Source of the DNA: TH-plancto1 sp043777375
GTDB lineage: Bacteria; Planctomycetota; Planctomycetia; Planctomycetales; Planctomycetaceae
Length of the DNA: 64,000 bases
Direction of reading: 5' to 3'
Assembly: GCA_043777375.1 (NCBI GenBank)
Contig: JAYWHX010000002.1
Location: 1-64,000 of the forward strand
Shown: in pieces, positions 41,748 to 49,921 of the stretch
How positions within the stretch are numbered: the first letter of the stretch is position 1
Layout of the letters: each line of letters opens with the position of its first letter
The notes under the pieces: model-generated
Seen by the model: only the letters and a program-made list of their open reading frames with translations
Databases searched by the model: none
What the model was told of the DNA's origin: nothing
Program-made: the position numbers and the translations under genes

Positions 41748-44159
41748 TCAATCCTTGAACACGAACTCCGGGGTGTTCAGCAAGGCCCACAACAGGTCTT
41801 CGCCGGCTCCTCGCCGATTGGCGATCTTCTCGAACAGTTCTAAGCCGATCCGAGTTTCCTCGGCAGAGGGCAGACGGCTGTAGCAGGCGAGGTACAGCTC
41901 CTCGACGATCTGGGGCGGCGTGAGCATGCTCTCGGACAGGACATGCGGCAGGCTGCCATCGCTCATCAGCTTGTTGGCGATCTGATTCGAGTTCATCAGG
42001 TGCAGAGCCTGAACCACGGTGGTGTCACTCGTCCGCTCACACGGAGGATCTTGATTCGGATCGGGGCGGCCAAACGTGTCGAGGGACAGCGAGTCGATGC
42101 GGTGGGTCCAGATCTCTTTCGAGAGAGAACCGGGGGCCATCGCCTCGAAATTGTCGGGCTGGCGCGAGAGGCGGGAGACCGAATCGACGAGCACCTCGCC
42201 TCGCAAGCGCTGACGGTAATGGCGAGAGAAGTTGCGGGTATCCGCGATGTTCCGTTCGGTCGGGACGGAACTGAGTCCGTACGCCGACGAGGTGGCGATG
42301 CGGCGGATCAGCTGTTTGATGTTGAAGCCGTTGTCGGCGAAGTCCTGCCCCAGGGCGGCGAGCAGCGCGGGGTTCGAGGCGGGATTGGTGGCCCGCAAGT
42401 CATCCACCGGCTCGACAATTCCTCGGCCCATCAGATCGGCCCACACGCGGTTCGACATGGTCTGGGCAAAGAAGGGGTTCTCCTTCGAGGTGATCCACGC
42501 AGCCAGCGAGACGCGCGGGTCGCTCCCATCGGCGATCGCGGGAGCTGTTCCGAACAGCGGCTTCGGCGGTAGCACCTCGCCCGTGATGGGATGCGTCACC
42601 TGCCCGCTGGTGCCCGTGAAGATGAACTCCTCTGAACCCGAGATCGGGGCCGAGATACCGGTCCCCTTGCGATCAATCTTTGCGAAGTAGGCCCCGAAGC
42701 TGTAGTAGTCGGCCTGGCTGTAGGACTCGAACGGGTGCTGGTGGCACTTGGCACACTCCAGCCGAATCCCGAGGAACAGCTGGCTGGTGATGGTGGTCAG
42801 TTCTTCGGGCTCGCGACGATCGCGAAAGAAGGTCGTACTGCCGTTGCGGAAGGTGCTGCCCTGAGCGGTCAGCAACTCGCGAACGAACTGGTCGTACGGC
42901 TTGTTTTTGCGAAAGGCATCCCGAATCCACAAGTCATAATTCCGCGTGGCCTTGATCCCGACATGGTACGGGTTGGGACGCAGCAGGTCGGCCCACTTGT
43001 TGGCCCAATGTTCGGCGTACTCGGGACGGGCGAGCAGTTCGTCGACGAGCCGATCTCGCTTGTCGGCGGAGGCGTCATTCAGAAACCGCCGAGCCTCATC
43101 CACGGTCGGCAGCTGGCCGATGATGTCGACGTAGACCCGCCGCAGGTACTTCTCGTCGGAAGCCAAGGCCGAGGGAGTTACGCGCAGCCGTTCCCAGCCA
43201 GAGGCGACGTGATCATCGATAAAGTTCCGCCGGGGGAACGCTGCGACGAGGGCCGGGTCGAACTCGCCGGTCAGCGGGACAGCCACCCGATGGACGGCGA
43301 AACGCCCCTGGTAACGGGCCATGATGGCTGCCTCGCCCATGATGCCGGTGGCGGTGGTCAGGCCCCGCGGGTCGACCCCGATGACGCCCGCTTCGTTGCT
43401 TTGATACGTCGACAGAGCGGTGACATCTCGCGTCGTGCCATCGGAGTAGTGAGCTGTCACGGCGAGTTGCTGCGAGGCCCCACCGGTCATGTCCCGGTGG
43501 GAAGGTTCCACAGCCACGTTGGTCAGGGCCGGGGTTTCTGGTTGGCGACGCGGAGTATCCGCCGAGATCCAGTCTCTCAGTAACTGGTATTCCGGCCCCG
43601 TGACAGCCAGTCGCACTCCGCCGCCATGTGGCACCTGACCAGCCGGCTTGCGAAGCAACAGGCTGGCGGCTGGATTGCTGGGAACCAAGCGGCGACCGCG
43701 AGCCTCCTTGGTCAGGGAATCAAAGTCGAAGTCCGAATCGAAACCGAGTAGCGATAGCTGAAATCCGTTCTGCCCGCGCGCTTTCCCGTGGCAAGGCCCC
43801 GTATTACAGCCCGAGTGGTTCAGAATCGGCTGGATGTCGCGTTGGAAGTCGATCGGGCGGGGGGCGAGGTCGCCGACTTCGACGAGTTGGGTGGTGCGCT
43901 GGTCCCCCACCTGAATCGTAATCGTCGCCTGTCCCGTGCCCGTCGCCGTCACAACTCCCCGTTCATCGACGGTTGCAATCGCCGGGTTGTCGGAGGAGTA
44001 ACTGGCCGAGCGGGTCTTGTCTTCAATGTGCCCGGTCTTCTCCCGAGAGACCAGCAGCTGTTGTCTCTGCCGGTCGGCGTTGAGAGACACACTCTCGGGC
44101 CAAATGTGCAGCCCGTCAGCGGCCCAGGCGAAAGTGTCGCCCGAAAGAAGCATCACCAA
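41748..44159 (-). CDS. PSD1-type planctomycete cytochrome (BIG2-DUF1549-DUF1553)
   Basis: About 803 residues. An Ig-like BIG2 domain comes first ('NPAIATVDERGVVTATGTG'), then a cytochrome c-like motif 'HSGCNTGPCHGKARGQNGF' (C-x4-CH), a second Ig-like block, DUF1549 ('FIDDHVASGWERLRVTPSA', 'YVDIIGQLPTVDEARRFL') and DUF1553 ('MSNRVWADLMGRGIVEP', 'ALHLMNSNQIANKL'). It is probably exported. The best hydrophobic signal segment extends upstream of 44159, but between the stop near 44222 and 44159 there is no ATG, GTG or TTG other than the TTG at 44159. The true start may be ATT (44213) or CTG. Its usual DUF1501 partner lies downstream, beyond the insertion. Confidence 0.9.
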   Translation of the reverse strand: MVMLLSGDTFAWAADGLHIWPESVSLNADRQRQQLLVSREKTGHIEDKTRSASYSSDNPAIATVDERGVVTATGTGQATITIQVGDQRTTQLVEVGDLAPRPIDFQRDIQPILNHSGCNTGPCHGKARGQNGFQLSLLGFDSDFDFDSLTKEARGRRLVPSNPAASLLLRKPAGQVPHGGGVRLAVTGPEYQLLRDWISADTPRRQPETPALTNVAVEPSHRDMTGGASQQLAVTAHYSDGTTRDVTALSTYQSNEAGVIGVDPRGLTTATGIMGEAAIMARYQGRFAVHRVAVPLTGEFDPALVAAFPRRNFIDDHVASGWERLRVTPSALASDEKYLRRVYVDIIGQLPTVDEARRFLNDASADKRDRLVDELLARPEYAEHWANKWADLLRPNPYHVGIKATRNYDLWIRDAFRKNKPYDQFVRELLTAQGSTFRNGSTTFFRDRREPEELTTITSQLFLGIRLECAKCHQHPFESYSQADYYSFGAYFAKIDRKGTGISAPISGSEEFIFTGTSGQVTHPITGEVLPPKPLFGTAPAIADGSDPRVSLAAWITSKENPFFAQTMSNRVWADLMGRGIVEPVDDLRATNPASNPALLAALGQDFADNGFNIKQLIRRIATSSAYGLSSVPTERNIADTRNFSRHYRQRLRGEVLVDSVSRLSRQPDNFEAMAPGSLSKEIWTHRIDSLSLDTFGRPDPNQDPPCERTSDTTVVQALHLMNSNQIANKLMSDGSLPHVLSESMLTPPQIVEELYLACYSRLPSAEETRIGLELFEKIANRRGAGEDLLWALLNTPEFVFKD

Positions 44160-44415
44160 AATGGCGAGAGACAGGCGAATGGGCAGGGCCTTTCGGAAGC
44201 GGACAAGCGCAATGGCTGTCTAGTGGCAGGTGGGCAAAACGGTGGGACCAGCAACACATCACTTTACCTTGATCGGTTGAGGCGAGGCAATCTCGTTGAA
44301 GAATGTTTGGAAGAAATGTGAAACGCAGCTTGCAGATCGATGGTGCCTGTCTCACGACTGATTATTGAGTTCAGGACATGGTCCAAAACAAGTTCTTGAT
44401 TTTCCCCGAGGAATC

Positions 44416-44476
44416 GAACAGGAACAAACGAAGGTTCAGTTCGAACTTTTTTCGTTTCCTTCGTTGGCTTCTGTTC
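44416..44476. repeat. Imperfect hairpin repeat in a gene-free stretch
   Basis: Arms gaacaggaacaaacgaagg (44416-44434) and its near complement (44458-44476) pair with three mismatches. The arm wording resembles the 40.8-41.7 kb element. It lies in the 450-nt stretch 44160-44609, which otherwise holds only the PSD1 promoter region and the end of the methyltransferase gene. Confidence 0.55.
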
Positions 44477-44609
44477 AAAATCAATTCGAGAAGTGGCCTC
44501 GGGCCAGTTCCTCAGCCGTGAAGCGAAGCCTTCGCGGTGAAGCTTTCGAAGAATCCCCTTGAGTGAGACTCAAGACTGGCCCTCCGAAGAGGATCTGGCT
44601 TCGACACTG

Positions 44610-45710
44610 TCACTCGGGCTGGACAGCTGAGACCACCTTGTAAGTCCGGGCGTCCTGTACCTGGATACTTTGAAACAGTTGCCCCATGCGGGCGACGAAC
44701 CAGTCGGACTTTTTGGTGACCATCATCACCCGGCCGCCGGGCTTCAGAGCTTTTTTGGCGGACTGCATGAAGATCTCGGCGATCTTGTAGTGCGAGTAGT
44801 ACGGCGGATTGCCCACGGCCAGATCGAAGGTGCCGGGCTCGGGGATGCGGCCCGAGGCATCGATTAGTCCTGTCACGCTTGGCGTGTTGTTCAGCTTCGC
44901 ACCTTCGAGGACACACTGCACCGCGCGGGCATTCGAATCGACGCTCAGGGCACTGACGCCCGCTGCTCGCTGCACAGCTGCAAGGGCGACGACGCCGGAG
45001 CCGCAGCCGATGTCGAGGACTTTTTCTCCGGGATTCACGACCATCGTTTCGAGCAAGGCTCGTGAGCCGAGGTCGAGATGGCGATGGCTGAACACACCGG
45101 GTCTGGAGACGGCCTTGATGAGATTGCCTTGATCGCGGAAGGCAAACTCGCAGTGAAAATTACGTGGCCGCTTGATCTCGTCTTCTTTGAGGCAGCGATA
45201 GACCACCCCGCGTCGCGATGGAATCTTCTCGATGCTGCGGAAGATTTTTTCTAACTCGTGGCAGAGCCAGACATCGTTCGGGTTATCGACAGCTGTCATC
45301 AGCGTGCCACCGCGAACCAGTCGCATGTGCATTTGCTGGAGGAGTTCTCGGTTCAGCTCGGCCTCGCCCCCCATGCTGATGGGATGGGCGGCGAATTCGA
45401 CCTTACGATCATGCAGGTCAGTCCCGCAGACGATTTGCAATTTGCGGTGGCTGCCCGCGTGGTAGTCGATGGAATCGTCGGAGAGATACTGGTCCAGAAA
45501 AAAGCACGTGACCTTGGCACTGGGGTCCAGTTCCGCCAAATGAGCGGCCAGCTGCCCGCGACCGAGCGAGGTGCAGGCGACGGAATCGACTCGCAATTCG
45601 TTGATTTCCTGCACGAGCAGGTATTCCGAGTTGGGAATGCGCAGTGTGTAATCGGACTCTTCGGGAGAGTCACCTCGGGGAATGACAAGATCGGAACGGC
45701 GACGGGGCAT
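44610..45710 (-). CDS. Class I SAM-dependent methyltransferase (RsmC/RlmG-like)
   Basis: About 366 residues. The C-terminal half has the SAM motif 'VLDIGCGSGVVALAAV', the acidic loop 'SVDSNARAVQ', and the N2-guanine-type catalytic motif 'VGNPPYYSHYK', followed by 'ALKPGGRVMMVTKKSDWF'. The N-terminal half is a degenerate methyltransferase-like domain ('VRGGTLMTAVDNPND'). This two-domain plan is that of rRNA guanine-N2 methyltransferases RsmC and RlmG; which rRNA it modifies is not clear. The start at 45710 was chosen because the upstream extension is low-complexity; 45806 is the longest option. Confidence 0.85.
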   Translation of the reverse strand: MPRRRSDLVIPRGDSPEESDYTLRIPNSEYLLVQEINELRVDSVACTSLGRGQLAAHLAELDPSAKVTCFFLDQYLSDDSIDYHAGSHRKLQIVCGTDLHDRKVEFAAHPISMGGEAELNRELLQQMHMRLVRGGTLMTAVDNPNDVWLCHELEKIFRSIEKIPSRRGVVYRCLKEDEIKRPRNFHCEFAFRDQGNLIKAVSRPGVFSHRHLDLGSRALLETMVVNPGEKVLDIGCGSGVVALAAVQRAAGVSALSVDSNARAVQCVLEGAKLNNTPSVTGLIDASGRIPEPGTFDLAVGNPPYYSHYKIAEIFMQSAKKALKPGGRVMMVTKKSDWFVARMGQLFQSIQVQDARTYKVVSAVQPE

Positions 45711-45857
45711 TGGGAGCCTGTACAGGAGGATCTCAGTCGTGGTGCGACTGAGCGACGTAGACGATGTCGCTCCGCGACTCGCATTCGAACGAATGAGACG
45801 GGGCAACGGGCCCGTCCAAACTGAAGAGTTGACTACAATAACATGTTGGTTTCAACA

Positions 45858-45893
45858 GAAGAATTGAACAGAAGGACGCACAGGAAGCAAAGG
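45858..45893. repeat. Single arm related to the 40.8 kb inverted-repeat family
   Basis: The stretch 'agaattgaacagaaggacgc' is close to the arm of the 40.8 and 41.5 kb elements. No matching right arm is visible, so it may be a solo remnant. Confidence 0.4.
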
Positions 45894-45962
45894 GGTCTAT
45901 TAGAGGTTTCTACGAGTTCTTCTCCTCAAAAACCAATCGAGACCTTGTTTCGAACCAGCTTC

Positions 45963-46214
45963 TCAAGCGGTCTTCCAACCTGGAAGGTAGCTGTCACTGA
46001 GCAGCAATTGAAACCGCTCGGCCCGGTCATCTCCTGGCGAGGCCAGAATCCGCAGCCCCTCTTGAATCAGCTTCAAGCGTGGGTCGCCCGCTGTCTGCGA
46101 AAACCCGTCGGACCGTTCGAGACGATCCAGCGCTGCAGCGAGGTCGAGGACGCTGCAACGGATTTCGAGGTAGTGGCGGTCGAGGACCTGCTGTGAAGTT
46201 TGGATAGTGGGCAT
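45963..46214 (-). CDS. Small conserved planctomycete protein
   Basis: 83 residues starting 'MPTIQTSQQVLDRHYLEIR', with helices of the type 'VLDLAAALDRLERS', 'PRLKLIQEGLRIL' and 'DRAERFQLLLSDSY'. From memory this resembles short uncharacterised planctomycete proteins. GGAG lies about 7 bases before the ATG at 46214. It follows the DUF1963 gene on the same strand (gap about 116 nt). The function is unknown. Confidence 0.6.
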   Translation of the reverse strand: MPTIQTSQQVLDRHYLEIRCSVLDLAAALDRLERSDGFSQTAGDPRLKLIQEGLRILASPGDDRAERFQLLLSDSYLPGWKTA

Positions 46215-46329
46215 GGCTGGACTCCGAGAAGATGGTGCCAGTCTCGGGTCTGGGAGGAGGGAAATCAAGGGGAGAGGGGAGCGATCAGCGATCAGCTTTC
46301 ATCCAGCGGATGGAATGCTGTGGGGATCG

Positions 46330-47523
46330 CTATCCGCACTGATAATCGACGAGAACCTGGCTGAAATCGCAGCGGCGAAGGTCTTCAGGCTTAATCCAGA
46401 AGTAGAGATAGCCATCGTCGCCCCAACTCATGTTGAAATCGGAGGCCAGTTGAAACAAAAGTTGGAGCTTTTCCTGGGCGACAGCCTTGACGAACTGTTG
46501 TTCGTAATCGGCAAATCCACCCAGTTGATGCTTGGGAGGATTTCCCAATTTTTGTGTGATGGCAGCAGAAAAAGTGTCCTGCAGCGAGTAGTACTTCTCT
46601 TTGGCATCACCAGACCACTTTTGCTCTCCGAAGACTGGTTCTCGAGTGTCTGTCGGAAGCGAGAGTAATGGATGAAACTCCACAGAGGCGACTGGAAACG
46701 AGTTCACCTCGGCAGGCGGCTTAGCTGGCTTCAGACCAGATGATACGTCTGGCGAGTAGAGGATTTGCGTCCAATCGGGAGTGGCTTTCCCGGACGGCAA
46801 ATCCGGGTCCACTTCGTCCTCTTCCATCCATCCGTAGACCGAAAAGAAGTACAAGATTCCCTGAGATGGAAAGTCAGGCAGTCGATTCGCCGGGGGAATA
46901 TCACTAAAATTGATCTGGGCCAGGAAAGCGAGTGGCTTTCCGTTTCGATGAATGGGCCATGTGATATTCTCTGGAAGGTCAGGGAAGCCACCGATGCGGG
47001 ACTGTCCGAGCTTCAATTTGGAATGCTTTGTATCACGAGTCGTCAACCGCAGGGATGGGCGCAACAGACTTTCGATCTCTTGCCTTCGTTTGGTGAACTT
47101 ATGAAATTTAATCAGTTCGGCCAATGTCCCTTCCGGTGACAATCCACGAGTAATCAGCTCGATTTCAAATCGATCATCATCATCCAACTCTTCAATCAGC
47201 AATTGATACGAGTCGTCGATCAGCGACCGCAATGTCTCCAAGGGAAGCGGACCATCCAAATCCGTCTCGCACCAATTCCACCCTTCGGTATCCCATTTCA
47301 TCCGCTTTGAGACGCGAACAGCCTTTGCGCCCAGTTTGTTGCGAACACTGTCGCGACATCGAAATAGTAGGAATGGTGAAGATTCATTGACCTCAAAAAG
47401 AGCATACGTCTTAAGATCCCCATCGAGAACACTGTAATCTCCCAGACCGTCCAACTTTCCCCCAGGCATGGACAAGCAGTGCTGGCGAAGTGTTTTGACT
47501 AGTGGGCCAGAATCAGCGGTCAC
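46330..47523 (-). CDS. YjbR-like domain fused to DUF1963 (YwqG-like)
   Basis: A 397-residue protein starting with GTG, preceded by GGAGA. Residues about 1-115 resemble MmcQ/YjbR DNA-binding-like proteins ('YALFEVNESSPFLLFRCRD', 'MKWDTEGWNWCETDL', 'LIDDSYQLLIEEL'). Residues about 150-395 resemble DUF1963/YwqG ('SRIGGFPDLPENITWPIH', 'PLAFLAQINFSDIP', 'GYLYFWIKPEDLRRCDFSQV'). Both families are poorly understood, and the fusion gives no clear function. Confidence 0.8.
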   Translation of the reverse strand: MTADSGPLVKTLRQHCLSMPGGKLDGLGDYSVLDGDLKTYALFEVNESSPFLLFRCRDSVRNKLGAKAVRVSKRMKWDTEGWNWCETDLDGPLPLETLRSLIDDSYQLLIEELDDDDRFEIELITRGLSPEGTLAELIKFHKFTKRRQEIESLLRPSLRLTTRDTKHSKLKLGQSRIGGFPDLPENITWPIHRNGKPLAFLAQINFSDIPPANRLPDFPSQGILYFFSVYGWMEEDEVDPDLPSGKATPDWTQILYSPDVSSGLKPAKPPAEVNSFPVASVEFHPLLSLPTDTREPVFGEQKWSGDAKEKYYSLQDTFSAAITQKLGNPPKHQLGGFADYEQQFVKAVAQEKLQLLFQLASDFNMSWGDDGYLYFWIKPEDLRRCDFSQVLVDYQCG

Positions 47524-47655
47524 GGCAGTTCTCCCATATTGTGGAGGTGTGAGCCATTACATCACCGGCTCAATGCATCTGTTGCTCTGGGATCATGCCA
47601 CCACGTCCCAGAACTCTCAAGCTTGTCGTGGTACGGAGAGTGGGAGCATGCGTGT

Positions 47656-49041
47656 TCAGTTCTTCGATTTTTCATCGTTCGCCCCTGTGACTGCCGCCGG
47701 AGCGGGGGTGACATCCGGCAGGATCTGGACATCGGAGAACGGTTGGAGCCGCTCCGCTCCCTCGATCACGACGGACATCCCGGGTTGCAGGTCGCTGGAG
47801 AGAACCTCAACGCGGTTGCCGAAGAAGGAGCCTTCTTGCAGCATGACTGGTTTCGCCTTGCCGGTCTCAGGCTTGGCTGGGTCGGCGAGAACCACGAAGA
47901 GTTTGCTGCCCGCCTCGGACCGGACGACGGAGTCTTTGGGGACGAGTGTGGCCAGATGTGGGGGGCCTTTGAAAGTGACACGGGCCAGCATCCCCTCGGT
48001 GAGGGTTGGGAATTTGTGGCTCCCGGACTCCTTCATCACGTTTTTAATGGCGACCTTGACCGGGAATGTGCGAGAACCGGATTCCCACTCGCTGCGGGGG
48101 ACGATCGTCAGCACCGTCCCCTGCCACTTCTTCTGAGTGGTCGCCTCAATATCGAGATCAACCGTCGCTCCGATTTGGACAAACGGCAAGTCACGCTGGT
48201 CGACATTCGCGATGACGTGGACCTCTTCGAGAATATCGGCCACTGTGACCACGGGAGCTCCCTTGGCGAGCCATTGGCCGCGCTGAGTTGACTCTTGGAC
48301 CACGATCCCGGCGAAGGGGGCCTTGGTTAGCCGTTTCTCTTTTTCGGCTTTCAAGAAGGCGACTTGATCCCGCTGTGCATCCCGGCGGGCTTCAGCTTGG
48401 GCAATCAGTTCAGCGCGCGGTCCGGATGTGACGAGCTGGGACTGGGCCTTGGCCGCGACAAACATCTTTTGAGCGGCTTCGGCTTTCTCTCGCGCATCAT
48501 CCAAGTCGTTTTGATTACCAGCACTCTCCTTAATCAGACGGCGCATTCGGTCATACTTCTCGGCCAGAATTCGCATGCTGATATCAGCTGCTTCCATGCG
48601 GGCCTTGGCTGCGGCAATCTCCTCGACACGTGAACCGCTTTTCAGTTCGGCCAGCATCGATTCCCGTTCTTGCAGAACCTTGTCGGCCTCCTGAATGCCG
48701 AGGTCCGTGGTCACCATATTCAAAACGGAGAGCAGCTGATCCGCCTCGACGATATCGCCTTCGCGAACCTCAAACTGGTCAACCTTGCCATCCGATCCGC
48801 TGGCGACCACGCTGGTGCGACGGGCAATCACCGTGCCCATGACGGTCGTCTCGGGCGCGACCTCTTCGGTGACAACGCTTGTCACTCGGACGAGAGAGGC
48901 CGGTCGAGCAGCGGCCTCAGCTGCGGGACTGGCTGTGGCGAGGGAGCGGCTACAGCCAGGCAACGTCAGTACGACGCCCAGCCACAAGATTGACCAGAAA
49001 TCGGAGGAGTTTCCGAAGAGGGATTGGTGATGCAGTCGCAC
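47656..49041 (-). CDS. Efflux periplasmic adaptor lipoprotein (HlyD/RND type)
   Basis: A 461-residue protein with a lipoprotein signal ('WLGVVLTLPGC', lipobox LPGC). Then come the lipoyl half 'VDQFEVREGDIVEADQLL', a long alpha-hairpin (about 110-250), the second lipoyl half 'KAPFAGIVVQESTQRGQW', and a beta-barrel with 'VIANVDQRDLPFVQIGATVD'. GTG start. Neither an RND permease nor an outer-membrane channel is adjacent. The MarR regulator 106 nt upstream on the same strand probably controls it. It probably pairs with a permease encoded elsewhere. Confidence 0.88.
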   Translation of the reverse strand: MRLHHQSLFGNSSDFWSILWLGVVLTLPGCSRSLATASPAAEAAARPASLVRVTSVVTEEVAPETTVMGTVIARRTSVVASGSDGKVDQFEVREGDIVEADQLLSVLNMVTTDLGIQEADKVLQERESMLAELKSGSRVEEIAAAKARMEAADISMRILAEKYDRMRRLIKESAGNQNDLDDAREKAEAAQKMFVAAKAQSQLVTSGPRAELIAQAEARRDAQRDQVAFLKAEKEKRLTKAPFAGIVVQESTQRGQWLAKGAPVVTVADILEEVHVIANVDQRDLPFVQIGATVDLDIEATTQKKWQGTVLTIVPRSEWESGSRTFPVKVAIKNVMKESGSHKFPTLTEGMLARVTFKGPPHLATLVPKDSVVRSEAGSKLFVVLADPAKPETGKAKPVMLQEGSFFGNRVEVLSSDLQPGMSVVIEGAERLQPFSDVQILPDVTPAPAAVTGANDEKSKN

Positions 49042-49147
49042 TCGTTTGGTTTCCTGGTCTGTGGTGTCGCAGTTTTTTGAGGGCTGGCTGTTATTTTTGT
49101 ATCGCAGCAGACGACTGCGGCCAACCCCTGAGACACTAAAAACGGGG

Positions 49148-49669
49148 CTACATCGACTGGATGATTCTCATCTCGCGCTGCAAGGCTGCTTGATCGAGCT
49201 CCTCGCAGGGGTCGGATTCCGGCGGAGAGGGGATCTGGGCCAGGTTGTCCCGAATGGTGCCGCAGACCCGCTGGAGCGTTTCCAAATCCTCGGGGCTGAT
49301 CCCGGCGATCGCTTGAGCCCGGACTTCATGCGCGAGAGTCACTGAGCGATTCCAAATCGCTTCGGCTTTGGCTGTGGGTTGGAGACGACATCGGCGGCGG
49401 TCATCTTCGCAGTTCGTCTTCACGATCCAGCCATCCCGCTCCATGCGATTGACCACGCCCGCCAGTGTCGGAGGTTCGATCCCCATGCACTCTGCCAATT
49501 GGGACTGGGAATATTCCGCATTGCGAGCCAGCCAGACGAGCACCTCAAATTGCCGCAGGGTGACTTCTTGCTCAACCAGGCGCTGTGTAAGTACGCGCCG
49601 AATCGACTGGTTCGCCATGGTGATCCAGTACCCGACACTCTGATCGAAATCGTATTCCAACACGATCAC
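49148..49669 (-). CDS. MarR-family transcriptional regulator
   Basis: 173 residues with a winged helix-turn-helix: 'TLRQFEVLVWLARNAEYSQS' and 'LAECMGIEPPTLAGVVNRME', then the wing 'DGWIVKTNCEDDRRRCRLQPT'. GTG start. It lies directly upstream of the efflux adaptor, a common layout for MarR-type control of drug or phenolic export. The effector is unknown. Confidence 0.9.
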   Translation of the reverse strand: MIVLEYDFDQSVGYWITMANQSIRRVLTQRLVEQEVTLRQFEVLVWLARNAEYSQSQLAECMGIEPPTLAGVVNRMERDGWIVKTNCEDDRRRCRLQPTAKAEAIWNRSVTLAHEVRAQAIAGISPEDLETLQRVCGTIRDNLAQIPSPPESDPCEELDQAALQREMRIIQSM

Positions 49670-49921
49670 ACACCCTTCGCAACTGATCTACATCCAGTCG
49701 GGCTGTTGATCCCAACACCCCACAGTCTCCCAATCGTAAGGGAATCCACGAGGAGGGGATAGCGGGGGCGGGGGCGGATTCGTCGAATCTCTTGTGGAAA
49801 ATGACTTTCGGTTCACCGTCCCGCTCGATAAGCTGGGATTGGGAATTGAATTCTTCGAAGTCACACGACGGACTCCTTTTTCGAGTCGTGGCAGCTCACA
49901 TTCTTTAGAAGCAGGTGGTTG

